Source: Verrucomicrobiota bacterium
Lineage (GTDB): Bacteria; Verrucomicrobiota; Verrucomicrobiia; Verrucomicrobiales; V1-33
DNA length: 64,000 nucleotides
Direction: 5' to 3'
Assembly: GCA_003402705.1 (NCBI GenBank)
Contig: QQNF01000002.1
Coordinates: 62,001-126,000 of the forward strand
Part shown: in pieces, positions 23,173 to 31,697 of the stretch
Numbering within the stretch: the stretch's first letter is position 1
Layout of the letters: each line of letters starts with the position of its first letter
The notes under the pieces: generated by a model
What the model saw: only the letters and a program-made list of their open reading frames with translations
What the model was told of the DNA's origin: nothing
The model's database searches: none
Position numbers and translations under genes: made by a program

Positions 23173-23742
23173 TTAGAAGCGGGTGAGGGCGAAGCGGTTG
23201 TACTTCACGAGGGCGAGAGCGATGACGTAGTACATGGTGTACTGGACGAGCATGCTGGCGGTTGGGTTGTCGGGGAGAGTCATCTGGCCGAGAGCGAGGG
23301 AGAGCCAGATGAAGCCGCCTGCGAAGAGGGCGAGGCGGTTGAGGAAGCCGATGATGATGGCGAGGCCGACGCCGATCATGGCGTAGGGGAGGCCTTCGGC
23401 GAAGAGGAAGAACATCCATGAGAGGGCATTGGAGCCCTTGACGGTGAAGACGGCTGGGTTGTTGAAGCCGCCGAATTCGTAGACTGGTTTGGCGACGGAC
23501 ATCCAGCGGCCGGACTTGGTGACTTCCTTGGTGACCGGATCTTTTTCGTCGTGCCAGTAGGCAGTGGAGTAGGTGTAGGGGGGAGCGGGGCTCTTGAATT
23601 TTTCAGCGCCTGCGAGGACGAGCATGAGACCGAGGGTGACCCGCAGGAGGAGGTAGGCGAACGCACCGCCGGAGCAGCATGAGCCGGAGACGGCTGGGGC
23701 GGGCGAGGAGGGCGGATTAGCTGGAGAGGAAGGCTGAGCCAT
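23173..23742 (-). CDS. DoxX-like membrane protein
   Basis: The 189-residue protein has a Ser/Pro-rich start and then about four hydrophobic segments: FAYLLLRVTLGLMLVLAGAEKF, ALSWMFFLFAEGLPYAMIGVGLAIIIGF, FAGGFIWLSLALGQ and LVQYTMYYVIALALV. LLLRVTLGLMLVLAGAEKF is the typical DoxX/thiosulfate-quinone oxidoreductase-related helix. Family members sit in the inner membrane and are tied to redox reactions; substrate unknown. A soluble loop of about 45 residues lies between helices 1 and 2. Two adjacent Cys residues (GSCCSGG) near the N-terminus are unusual. The Gfo/Idh gene follows after 85 bp. Confidence 0.8.
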   Translation of the reverse strand: MAQPSSPANPPSSPAPAVSGSCCSGGAFAYLLLRVTLGLMLVLAGAEKFKSPAPPYTYSTAYWHDEKDPVTKEVTKSGRWMSVAKPVYEFGGFNNPAVFTVKGSNALSWMFFLFAEGLPYAMIGVGLAIIIGFLNRLALFAGGFIWLSLALGQMTLPDNPTASMLVQYTMYYVIALALVKYNRFALTRF

Positions 23743-23846
23743 GACGGGCTGGGAAATCGGGGTTGGATGCGGTCAGGGAGGAAAGCAGACGGGCACAGTG
23801 GGGACCGTTTTTCAGAATTCCAGAGGAAAGATGAGATGAGGGTGGG

Positions 23847-25091
23847 TCAGCGGCGCTGGAGTCTGAGGAACATGAAGAGGCCGAGGCCGCCGAAGGCGAC
23901 GTTGGGGAGCCAGACCCAGAGGTAGGGGAGCCTTGCGGCGTTGTCTTTCCAGAGTTCGCCGAGCATGATGAGGGTGAAGTAGGAGATGCCGACGACGAGA
24001 CTGAGGACGAAGCCTGAGGAAGTTTCGCGGCGCTGGGCGGTGATGCCGAAGGGGATGCCGACGAGGGCGAGGACGAAGCAGGCGAGGGAGAAGCTGAGGC
24101 GTTTGTGGAATTCGGTGAGGATTTCGGTGGAGGAAGGGAGGGCGTGGCCGTGGAAGGAGGCTTCGAGGGCTGGGCGGTTGCGGATGCCGGACCAGAGTTC
24201 GGACATTTTGAGGCCGTCGACGCGGATGCGTTCCGAGCGTTCGAGGAGGCGGCTGAGGGGGACGGAGACTGGGGAGCTGCGGGATTCGAATTCGGCGACA
24301 TCGGGGACGAGACGGGAGGCTTCGTCGATGCGTGTTTCGCGTGCTTCGATTTCTGCTGGGGAGAGACGGGCGCGGTCTTCGTCGGTGATGGGGGCGGGCC
24401 AGCGGCGGTTGACGACGAAGGCGTTTTCCATGGACATTTCGAGGGCGCGTTTGGAGCGGAGGCCGGAGTCGTCGATTTCGGCGCGGCGTGCGATGGTGAC
24501 GCTGCCTGGGCGGGAGCGAGCGATGTCGGCTTTTTCGCCGGCGAGGGAGAAGAGCTGGACATTTTCGAGGGAGTGGCCGTTGCGTTTCTGGGCGAAGACG
24601 AGGTAGCCGGGGATGGCGGTGACGGGGGTATCCGGGGTGAAGAGACTGGAGGGGTCTTCGAGGGCGGCCTGCTGGGTGAGTTTGCGGCTTTCGGTGTAGG
24701 CGTGTGGGGCGACGGTGGTATTGATCCAGAGGCAGAAGGCGGAGAGGGCGGTGGCGGCGGCGAAGACGGGGAGGCAGATGCGGCGGAGGCTGAGGCCGGC
24801 CATGCGCATGGAGATGAGTTCGTTGTCAGCGGAGAGACGTCCGAAGGTGAGGAGGACGGCGGTGAGGACGCCCCATGGGACGGTGTAGCTGAGGGACCAA
24901 GGGAAGGCGTAGCCGATGAATTTGAGGACGGCGGAAGGGGTGAGGACCCCGCTGACGAGGAGGTCGAGGAGTTTTTTGAAGATCTGGCCGAGGACGAGGA
25001 TGACGCTGAGGACCGCCACGGCGAAGAGGGTGGAGAAGATGACCTGGCGGCTGAGATAGCGGTCGAGGATGCGCATGCCTTGGGGGTTCAT
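23847..25091 (-). CDS. LptF/LptG-family lipopolysaccharide export permease
   Basis: The 414-residue protein starts MNPQGMRILDRYLSRQVIFS, followed by hydrophobic helices in the LptF/G pattern: ILDRYL near the start, an N-terminal three-helix bundle with SADNELISMRMAGLSLRRI, a periplasmic beta-jellyroll region (about 130-300) and a C-terminal helix bundle (FSLACFVLALVGIPFGI, FVLSLVVGISYFTLIMLG, PNVAFGGLGLFMFLRL). It moves lipopolysaccharide out of the inner membrane with LptB and a partner permease. Only one permease gene is present here. The start may also be MRILDRYL five codons later. A gene-free 127-bp gap separates it from the divergent MFS gene. Confidence 0.9.
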   Translation of the reverse strand: MNPQGMRILDRYLSRQVIFSTLFAVAVLSVILVLGQIFKKLLDLLVSGVLTPSAVLKFIGYAFPWSLSYTVPWGVLTAVLLTFGRLSADNELISMRMAGLSLRRICLPVFAAATALSAFCLWINTTVAPHAYTESRKLTQQAALEDPSSLFTPDTPVTAIPGYLVFAQKRNGHSLENVQLFSLAGEKADIARSRPGSVTIARRAEIDDSGLRSKRALEMSMENAFVVNRRWPAPITDEDRARLSPAEIEARETRIDEASRLVPDVAEFESRSSPVSVPLSRLLERSERIRVDGLKMSELWSGIRNRPALEASFHGHALPSSTEILTEFHKRLSFSLACFVLALVGIPFGITAQRRETSSGFVLSLVVGISYFTLIMLGELWKDNAARLPYLWVWLPNVAFGGLGLFMFLRLQRR

Positions 25092-25218
25092 CGGGCTCTG
25101 GGGGAGGGTTGTCAAATCCGAAGGGGTGGCTGGGGTGTGGGTGCGGTGTAAACTCTTCTTGTGCGGCGGTTGTGAGCTTCCATGGTCGGGGGCGCTGAGT
25201 TGAGCGCCAGTTTTTCCC

Positions 25219-26454
25219 ATGAGTTCCGACCGGTCCAAACACACTGCGCACCTGCTGATCTTTCTGACGGTTCTGATCGACCTGATCGGGTTTGGCATCC
25301 TGATTCCGATTCTGCAGCCGTTTGCGGCGAAGTTTGGGGCGAGTGACATGCAGGCGATGTGGCTGATGGGGATTTACAGCCTGATGCAGTTTTTCTTTTC
25401 GCCGGTGCTGGGGCGGTGGTCTGACCGGATTGGGAGGCGGCCGGTGATCATTGCGAGTCTGGTGGGGAGCATGCTGGGTTATCTGATCATTGCGCAGGCG
25501 GAGAATCCTGTGCTGAGCATGAATGGGAAGCTGAGTCTGGTGCTGTTGTTTGCGGCGCGGGTGGTGACGGGGATCTGCGGGGCGAGTTTTTCGACGGCGC
25601 AGGCGTATCTGGCGGATATCACGGCACCGGAGAAGCGGGCTGGGGTGATGGGGATGATCGGGGCGGCGTTCGGGCTGGGGTTTGTGCTGGGGCCGGTGAT
25701 TGGGGGATTGACGAGTGACACGAGGTTCGGGCCGTCGCTGCCGTTTTACATTGCTGCGGCGATGAGTTTTCTGAATGCGTTGTTCTGCTGGAAGAGTTTG
25801 CCGGAGACCCTGCCGCCTGAGAAGCGCGGGGAGGTTAGGGCGAAGGTGTCGATTCTGGGGACGATGAAGCGGATGGGAGACACGCATTTTCCGGCGGTGC
25901 TGGTGAGCAATTTTCTGGTGATCATGGCGTTTTCGGTGATGACGGCGACGTTTGTGATCTGGGCGGGGAAGGAACTGGGGTACAGCCAGCGGCAGATTGG
26001 GTTGCTGTTCGGGTTCATCGGGATGATTGCGATCGTGATTCAGGGCGGGCTGATCCGGCGGATAGCGAAGAACGGGAACGAGGCGAAGCTGGCGTTAGGG
26101 GGTGCGGTGGCGATGGTGGTGAGTCTGGCGCTGCTGCCGTGGGGTGCGGCGCTGCCGGTGTTGCTAGGGGTGATGGCACTGATGTCGGTGGGGAACAGCC
26201 TGACGACGCCGACGCTGAACACGCTGGCGTCGCGGTGCGGGACGGTGCAGACCCAGGGGGAGACGATGGGGGCGATGTCCGGGGCTGGGAGCCTCGGGCG
26301 GTTTTTCGGGCCGTTTATCGGCGGGTGGGTGATGCAGATTGCGCCGGGGCGTTATGAGTGTGCGTTCTGGCTGGCGGCGGTGTTCATGGCGGCGGCGGTG
26401 GTGGCGATTCTGAGGATCCGGCCGGTGGTGGTGGCGGGAGCAGACGGGAAGTGA
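25219..26454 (+). CDS. MFS transporter (TetA/multidrug efflux-like)
   Basis: The 411-residue protein has twelve predicted membrane segments and MFS motifs: DLIGFGILIPILQPF in helix 1, GRWSDRIGRRPVII in the helix 2-3 loop (motif A, GxxxDxxGRR) and GAAFGLGFVLGPVIGG in helix 5 (motif C, typical of drug:H+ antiporters). TetA-class features (LIDLIGFGIxxP, ARxxxGxxxA) are strong, but the substrate is not deducible. The start ATG at 25219 follows a plausible leader; the gene is divergent from the LptF/LptG gene and may have its own promoter in the 127-bp gap. Confidence 0.93.
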   Translation: MSSDRSKHTAHLLIFLTVLIDLIGFGILIPILQPFAAKFGASDMQAMWLMGIYSLMQFFFSPVLGRWSDRIGRRPVIIASLVGSMLGYLIIAQAENPVLSMNGKLSLVLLFAARVVTGICGASFSTAQAYLADITAPEKRAGVMGMIGAAFGLGFVLGPVIGGLTSDTRFGPSLPFYIAAAMSFLNALFCWKSLPETLPPEKRGEVRAKVSILGTMKRMGDTHFPAVLVSNFLVIMAFSVMTATFVIWAGKELGYSQRQIGLLFGFIGMIAIVIQGGLIRRIAKNGNEAKLALGGAVAMVVSLALLPWGAALPVLLGVMALMSVGNSLTTPTLNTLASRCGTVQTQGETMGAMSGAGSLGRFFGPFIGGWVMQIAPGRYECAFWLAAVFMAAAVVAILRIRPVVVAGADGK

Positions 26455-26485
26455 CAAATGCTGCGGGGGGCGGCATGTTGGGGGG

Positions 26486-27262
26486 ATGAAATCGGCGACG
26501 GAGCAGAGCGGTCACGGGAGCGATGTGTTGTCGCCGTGGGATTTGTTCATGCTGGGGATTTCGCTGCTGGTGCTGGCGTCGCTGGCGTTGGAGATGCTGC
26601 TGCCGATGGAGGCGGACGCGCTGCGGCTGCTGAACCGGATCGACACGGTGATGTGCGGGTTTTTCCTGGCGGATTTCGGGGTGCGGCTGGTGCGTGCGAA
26701 GGACCGGTGGGCGTATATGAGGTGGGGGTGGCTGGATTTGTTATCGAGCGTGCCGTGGCAGGAAGTGTTTGCGTGGGGGAGACTGTACCGGGTTGTGAGG
26801 GTGGTGCGGGCGGTTAGGTCGGTACGTCACATTGTGCTGGTGCTGCGGCGGCGGCGGGCGCAGAGCATGTTTCTGGGGGCGTTTCTGGTGGGGCTGGTGC
26901 TGATCGAGGTGAGCAGTTTTGCGATCTGGCACTTTGAGAAGGGAGCGCCGGGGGCGAATATTACGGATCCGCAGCGGGCGTTCTGGTGGGCGCTGGTGAC
27001 GATTACAACGGTGGGTTACGGGGATGTTTACCCTGTGACAACAGGCGGGCGCGTGGTGGCGGCGTTTCTGATGTTTGGGGGGATCGGGTTGTTTTCGTCA
27101 TTTGCGGCGCTGCTGTCGTCGTGGCTGACGAGTCAGGAAGTGGAGCGCGAGGAGGAGGATCACCTGCGATTGCTGCGGGGGGAGTTGCGGGAGATGAGGG
27201 GGGAGATCACTCTGCTGCGCGAGGAACTGCAGCGGGAGCGCGCAGGGCGGCGGCGGGAATGA
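26486..27262 (+). CDS. voltage-gated potassium channel-like protein
   Basis: The 258-residue protein has six membrane segments. S4 is positively charged with Arg about every third position (RLYRVVRVVRAVRSVRHIV), the pore loop contains the selectivity filter TVGYGD, and S6 ends in GGIGLFSSFAALLSSWL. After it comes a charged coiled coil (EEDHLRLLRGELREMRGEIT...). It should conduct K+ across the inner membrane in response to voltage. The coding end overlaps the minus-strand epimerase gene by 56 bases (27207-27262), so the coil region is read from both strands. It lies 31 bases downstream of the MFS stop and may be co-transcribed with it. Confidence 0.93.
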   Translation: MKSATEQSGHGSDVLSPWDLFMLGISLLVLASLALEMLLPMEADALRLLNRIDTVMCGFFLADFGVRLVRAKDRWAYMRWGWLDLLSSVPWQEVFAWGRLYRVVRVVRAVRSVRHIVLVLRRRRAQSMFLGAFLVGLVLIEVSSFAIWHFEKGAPGANITDPQRAFWWALVTITTVGYGDVYPVTTGGRVVAAFLMFGGIGLFSSFAALLSSWLTSQEVEREEEDHLRLLRGELREMRGEITLLREELQRERAGRRRE

Positions 27263-28190
27263 GGCGTTCGAGGGCTTCGTCGAGGGAGGGCAGGGTGAAG
27301 CGGAAGCCGGAGTCGAGGAGACGGCGCGGAATGGCGCGGCGGCCGAGGAGGAGCGGTTCGGCGTCCATGCCGGCGAGCCATGCGGCGGCTTTGGCGATGG
27401 GTGCGGGGGCTCGGGGGCACCATGGGCGGGAGTGGGTGCGGCGGAGGGCGGCCATGAAGTCGGCGTTGCGGGCCGGGTTGGGGGAGGAGGCGACGACGGG
27501 GCCGTGGAGGGAAGCGTCCTGGAGGGCGAAGAGGACGGATTTGACGGCGTCGTCGGCGTGGATCCAGCTGAGCCATTGGTTGCCTGAGCCGGCGGCTGCG
27601 CCGAGGCCTGCGCGGACGAGGGGGGCGAGGGCGCGGCAGATGCCGCCGCGTTCTGAGAGGATGAAGCCGAAGCGGAGGGCGACGCGGCGGATGTCGGGCA
27701 TGGGTGCGGTGAAGGTTTCGGATTCCCATGTGCTGCAGACGTTGGCGCAGAAGCCGGAGCCGGGGAGGGATTGTTCGGTGCAGTCGGCGTCGCCGGTATT
27801 GCCGAACCATGCGACCGAGCTGGCCTGGATCCATGTTAGAGGCGGAGCGGAGGCGCGTCGGACGGCTTCGGCGAGGGCGCGGACGCAGTTGAGGCGGGAC
27901 TGGAGGATGGCGGCGCGATTGGATCTGGTGAAGCGGCACTGAGTGCTGCGGCCGGCGAGATTGATGACGGCGGTGGCACCGTCGAGGGCGCCGACCCATG
28001 AGTCGAAGGTGAGACCGTCCCAGCGGATGGGGCGGACGCCGTGGGGGAGTTTCGGGTTGGGCTGGCGGGTGAGGACGGAGACGTCCCAGCCGGCGGCGGA
28101 GAGGGCGGGGATGAGGAGGCGGCCGAGAAATCCAGTGCCGCCGGCGATCACGACGCGGGGTCGTGTTTCGGTGAGATGTGCTGTATTCAT
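27207..28190 (-). CDS. TIGR01777-family NAD-dependent epimerase
   Basis: The 327-residue protein starts with a Rossmann motif (VVIAGGTGFLGRLLIPAL), followed by NLAGRS, SRLNCVRALAEAV, the family's QASSVAWFGNTGD in place of the SDR catalytic serine region, and ALRFGFILSERGGICRALAPLVRAGLG. The C-terminal DUF1731-like segment carries PAPIAKAAAWLAGM and RRLLDSGFRFTLPSLDEAL. It is probably a cytoplasmic SDR-type enzyme; substrate unknown. Its start lies 19 bases downstream of the GbsR-type regulator's stop, so it is likely under the regulator's palindromic operator. The 3' end overlaps the K+ channel gene antisense by 56 bases. Confidence 0.92.
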   Translation of the reverse strand: MNTAHLTETRPRVVIAGGTGFLGRLLIPALSAAGWDVSVLTRQPNPKLPHGVRPIRWDGLTFDSWVGALDGATAVINLAGRSTQCRFTRSNRAAILQSRLNCVRALAEAVRRASAPPLTWIQASSVAWFGNTGDADCTEQSLPGSGFCANVCSTWESETFTAPMPDIRRVALRFGFILSERGGICRALAPLVRAGLGAAAGSGNQWLSWIHADDAVKSVLFALQDASLHGPVVASSPNPARNADFMAALRRTHSRPWCPRAPAPIAKAAAWLAGMDAEPLLLGRRAIPRRLLDSGFRFTLPSLDEALERLIPAAALRAPAAVPRAAE

Positions 28191-28209
28191 GGGAAAGGGG
28201 ATGGGATTG

Positions 28210-28746
28210 TCAGTCGCTGCCGAGACCGAGGAGGGCGAAGACCTTGTCGCCGAGTTTCATGGCTTTCTGGAGGCGGGAGGCGGGCATGCGGCTCATTTTA
28301 TCGAACCATGAGGCGCTGAGTTCGAAGAAGCCCTTGAGGTCTTCGAGGCGCTGGCGGGTGTAGGCGTCGGCGGCGTCGTTGGCGTCGGCGTGGGCGATGC
28401 AGTCGTGGAGGAGGGAGACGGTGGGGTCGACCTCGCGTTTTTTGCGTTCGGCGGCGATGACGCGGAACATTTCGAAGACATCCTTGAGGGTTTCGAAGTG
28501 GTCGCGTCGGTCGCCGGGGAGGTGGACGACTTTGACGACGCCCCAGTTCTGGAGTTCGCGGAGACTGTTGCTGACGTTGGAGCGGGCGACCCCGAGGGCG
28601 TCGCAGATGTCTTCGGCGTGACGTGGGGCTTCGCTGAGATAGAGGAAGGCGTGGATCTGGGCCATGGTGCGGTTGATGCCCCAGCGGGCACCCATTTCGC
28701 CCCAGTGGAGGATGAACTTCTGGGCGGTGGGCGTGAGTGAGTTCAT
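28210..28746 (-). CDS. GbsR/MarR-family transcriptional regulator
   Basis: The 178-residue protein has a winged-helix domain: GEMGARWGINRTMAQIHAFLYLSEAP, EDICDALGVARSNVSNSLRELQNWGVVKVVHLPGDRRDHFET (recognition helix at SNVSNSLREL, wing at VVHLPGDRRD). The GbsR subfamily signature is MGxxWGxxRxxAQI. The C-terminal half is helical and may dimerise. It is likely a repressor of its own operon with the epimerase gene. The start at 28746 was chosen because the family core begins at MNSLTPTAQKFI; an upstream ATG at 28791 would run through the palindromic operator. The nearest neighbour upstream is priA, divergent. Confidence 0.9.
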   Translation of the reverse strand: MNSLTPTAQKFILHWGEMGARWGINRTMAQIHAFLYLSEAPRHAEDICDALGVARSNVSNSLRELQNWGVVKVVHLPGDRRDHFETLKDVFEMFRVIAAERKKREVDPTVSLLHDCIAHADANDAADAYTRQRLEDLKGFFELSASWFDKMSRMPASRLQKAMKLGDKVFALLGLGSD

Positions 28747-28753
28747 GGCTGAA

Positions 28754-28773
28754 ATTTCTGTCGCGACAGAAAT
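28754..28773. promoter_or_regulatory. perfect 20-bp palindrome: probable GbsR-type operator
   Basis: ATTTCTGTCG (28754-28763) is followed by its exact reverse complement CGACAGAAAT (28764-28773). It lies eight bases before the regulator's ATG at 28746 and overlaps a possible -10 element. A dimeric winged-helix regulator binding here would block its own transcription. No second copy was seen in this window. Confidence 0.75.
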
Positions 28774-28796
28774 AGCAGGCACATAAGACATTGCAA
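28769..28796 (-). promoter_or_regulatory. possible promoter of the GbsR-epimerase operon
   Basis: On the minus strand TTGCAA (28791-28796) and TATTTC (28769-28774) are separated by 16 bases. The -35 match is good and the -10 match weak. The -10 lies inside the palindrome, which is the arrangement expected for autoregulation. Confidence 0.4.
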
Positions 28797-28866
28797 GGGA
28801 TAAAGGTGGGGAGGGGAGGGAAGGCTTGGCTGGACAATGGGGAGGAGATGGTGTGGTGGTGGTGGG

Positions 28867-31146
28867 ATGAAGGGGGAAGAAGACGAGTTGCTGCCGATGG
28901 AGGGGGCTGGGGGACGGCCGGAGAGCGGGCCGGTGGCGACGGTATTGCTGGATGGGCCGGGGGATCTGCAGTTTGACTATCTGGTGCCTGAGGGGCTAGT
29001 GGAGGGATTGGGGCCGGGGAGTCGGGTATTGTGTCCATTGCAGCAGCGGCGGCAGCCGGGGACGGTGCTGGCGGTGCATGAGGAAGCGCCGGAGGCTGGG
29101 AGGCGGTTGAAGGCATTGATTTCGCGGTACGACGAGCGACCGGCGCTGTCTGGGGATCTGCTGCGGCTGGCGCGGTGGGTGTCGGGGTATTACTGTGCGC
29201 CGCTGGAGACGGTGGTTAGGGCGATGCTGCCGGGGTCGGTGCGGACGGACCGGCATGCGGTGAAGACGAGGCGGATGGTGGAGATGGTGAGGGTGCCGGG
29301 GGAGGAGGAGATGGCGGTGATGACGCGGCGGGCACCGCGGCAGGCGGAGGCGGTGAAGGCGTTAGGAGAGGCAGGAGGTCGGGGGCCGGCGGCGGAGCAT
29401 GGGGCGGCGGTGGTGAAGGCGCTGGTGGCGGCGGGGTGGGTGAGTGTTAGTGAGGAGGAAGTCGAGCGGGATCCGCATGGCGGGGATACCTTTGTGGCGA
29501 CGCAGCCGCTGGAGTTGAATGAGGGGCAGCGGGAGTCGCTGGAGGCGATTCTTGAGGCGGTGGCGAAGCCGGGGGACGCGAAGCCTGTGCTGCTGCATGG
29601 GGTGACGGGGAGCGGGAAGACGGAGGTGTATCTGCAGGCGGCGCAGGCGGTGCTGGATGCGGGGAAGTCGGTGCTGGTGCTGGTGCCGGAGATTTCGCTG
29701 ACGCCTCAGACGGTTGACCGGTTCAAGTCGCGGTTTGCGACGATGACCGAGCGGATTGCGGTGCTGCACAGTCACATGAGTCAGGGTGAACGGTTTGACG
29801 AGTGGCAGAAGATCCGGCGGGGCCGGGCGAGGATTGTGATCGGGGCGCGGAGTGCGGTGTTTGCGCCCCTGACGGATCTTGGGTTGATCCTGGTGGATGA
29901 GGAGCATGAGAATTCGTACAAGCAGGAGAGTCCGCCGCGGTATCAGGCGCGGGATGTGGCGGTGGTGAGGGCGGCGCAGACGCCTTGTGCGATTGTGCTA
30001 GGAAGTGCGACGCCGGCGTTGGAATCGTGGTATAATGCGCAGCGTGGGAAGTACCGGCTGCTGACGATGGGCGAGCGGGCGGACAGTGCCGGGTTGCCAT
30101 TGATCCGGGTCATCGATATGAGGTTAGAGAAGCGGCGGGTGGGGCCGAAGGGGACCCCTCCGATCATCAGCGAGCGGTTGCGGGTGGCGATGGATCAGCG
30201 GCTGCAGCGGGCGGAGCAGACGATATTGTTCATCAACCGGCGTGGGTTTGCGGCGAGCGTGCAGTGCCTGGCGTGCGGGCACGTGGTGAAGTGCGCGCAT
30301 TGTTCGGTGCCGATGACCTTGCATCATGAGAGCCAGCGGCTGGTGTGTCATGTGTGCGGGTTTCAGAAGCTGCCGCCGAAGAAGTGTCCGGAGTGTGCGG
30401 ATCCGGGGATCCTGCTGGCGGGTTACGGGACCGAGAGGGTGCATCACACCCTGACGACGGTGTTTCCGAAGGCGCGGACGGCGCGGGTGGATACGGATGC
30501 GATGCAGCAGAAGCACACCCTTCGGGACACGCTGCAGCAGTTCAAGACGGGGAAGATCGACATTCTGGTGGGGACGCAGATGATTGCGAAGGGTCTGCAT
30601 TTTCCTAACGTTACACTGGTGGGGGTGCTGAATGCGGATCTGACGCTGCACACGCCGGATTTCCGGGCGGCGGAGCGGACGTTTTCGCTGCTGACGCAGG
30701 TGGCGGGGCGGGCGGGTCGGGGGTCGCTGCGTGGGGAGGTGATTGTGCAGACGTACAGTCCGCATCTGCCGGCGATTCTGCATGCGCGGCACCATGATTT
30801 CACTGGGTTCAGCGAGCAGGAGCTGGAGATGCGGAAAGTGTTCAGTTATCCGCCGTACACGCATGCGGCGCTGCTAACGTGCAAGTCGCCGAACCAGCGG
30901 ATGGCGGAGTTCACGCTGGAGACCCTGCACCGGCGGATTGTGGAGAATGCGCCGGAGGGGTTAGTGGTGGGGGATCCTGCGCCGAGTCCGCTGGAGAAGT
31001 CGCATGACCAGTACCGGTTTCAGATACTGCTGCGGGCACCGCGGACGAGCCTGATCACGCGGCATGTGCAGCCGATTCTGAAGGGGACGACGTTTCCGCA
31101 GGAAGTGGTGGCGGTGTTTGATGTTGACCCGGTGTCGCTGAGCTGA
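28867..31146 (+). CDS. priA: primosomal protein N' (replication restart helicase PriA)
   Basis: The 759-residue protein has the PriA order: a 3'-DNA-binding/wing region (VATVLLDGPGDLQFDYLVPEGL...), the helicase core with Walker A GVTGSGKTE and Walker B DEEH, and a zinc-binding segment with eight Cys (CLACGHVVKCAHC, CHVCGF, CPEC). Motifs VPEISLTPQ, LGSATPALESW, FINRRGFAA and TQMIAKGLHFPNV follow. It restarts stalled replication forks in the cytoplasm. The ATG at 28867 was chosen as the first Met upstream of the domain that gives a usual length; ATGs at 28837 and 28897 are possible. It is divergent from the GbsR-type regulator gene. Confidence 0.96.
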   Translation: MKGEEDELLPMEGAGGRPESGPVATVLLDGPGDLQFDYLVPEGLVEGLGPGSRVLCPLQQRRQPGTVLAVHEEAPEAGRRLKALISRYDERPALSGDLLRLARWVSGYYCAPLETVVRAMLPGSVRTDRHAVKTRRMVEMVRVPGEEEMAVMTRRAPRQAEAVKALGEAGGRGPAAEHGAAVVKALVAAGWVSVSEEEVERDPHGGDTFVATQPLELNEGQRESLEAILEAVAKPGDAKPVLLHGVTGSGKTEVYLQAAQAVLDAGKSVLVLVPEISLTPQTVDRFKSRFATMTERIAVLHSHMSQGERFDEWQKIRRGRARIVIGARSAVFAPLTDLGLILVDEEHENSYKQESPPRYQARDVAVVRAAQTPCAIVLGSATPALESWYNAQRGKYRLLTMGERADSAGLPLIRVIDMRLEKRRVGPKGTPPIISERLRVAMDQRLQRAEQTILFINRRGFAASVQCLACGHVVKCAHCSVPMTLHHESQRLVCHVCGFQKLPPKKCPECADPGILLAGYGTERVHHTLTTVFPKARTARVDTDAMQQKHTLRDTLQQFKTGKIDILVGTQMIAKGLHFPNVTLVGVLNADLTLHTPDFRAAERTFSLLTQVAGRAGRGSLRGEVIVQTYSPHLPAILHARHHDFTGFSEQELEMRKVFSYPPYTHAALLTCKSPNQRMAEFTLETLHRRIVENAPEGLVVGDPAPSPLEKSHDQYRFQILLRAPRTSLITRHVQPILKGTTFPQEVVAVFDVDPVSLS

Positions 31147-31157
31147 GAAGATCTGGT

Positions 31158-31604
31158 ATGAAGAGACTGCTGCTGATGATGAGTGTGGTGCTGGCGGGTT
31201 GCAAGGTGGTGGCGCCGGGGCCGAGTTCGCCGTTTGTGGCGGTGGAGGGAGTGGAGGCGGAGCGGTATGTGAGGGCGGGATGGGCGCACTGGAAGCGTTG
31301 CGACGTGCTGCTGGATGTGGCGGCGCAGCGAAGGCTGCATCTGGAGGCGACGGGGGCGCCAATGCTATATGATCCACCGGCGCTGCCGGGATGGGGTGAG
31401 CCGCGGGTATTCCGGGAGCGGTCGAGTGGGGTGGTGTTCGGGTTATTCGGGGCGTACGGCGGCTGGCTGGAGGTGGTTTTTGCGGGTGACAGTCCGCCGC
31501 GGGTGGTGCGGGCGTGGTTTACGGATGGTGAGCGGCGGGTGCGGTTTGGGGATGCGGAGGCGCTTTACAGGCATTCGTGCGGCGAGTGGGCGGCGATGCG
31601 GTGA
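31158..31604 (+). CDS. small lipoprotein of unknown function
   Basis: The 148-residue product begins MKRLLLMMSVVLAGCK, a typical lipoprotein signal with lipobox VLAGC. The remainder includes AERYVRAGWAHWKRCDVLLDV and VFGLFGAYGGWLEVVFAGDSPPRVVRAWF. I do not recognise a domain. It starts 11 bases after priA, so it may be expressed with it, and ends 93 bases before the large fusion gene. It could be part of the outer or inner membrane, depending on sorting. Confidence 0.75.
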   Translation: MKRLLLMMSVVLAGCKVVAPGPSSPFVAVEGVEAERYVRAGWAHWKRCDVLLDVAAQRRLHLEATGAPMLYDPPALPGWGEPRVFRERSSGVVFGLFGAYGGWLEVVFAGDSPPRVVRAWFTDGERRVRFGDAEALYRHSCGEWAAMR

Positions 31605-31697
31605 ATGAGGGGGTGTGGGGTATTGCCGGGAATCCGTGGATTTTTTCCGGTGCAGAAGTGGGAAGGATCTGGCGTATGGAGGGCCTGCCTAAATCCC

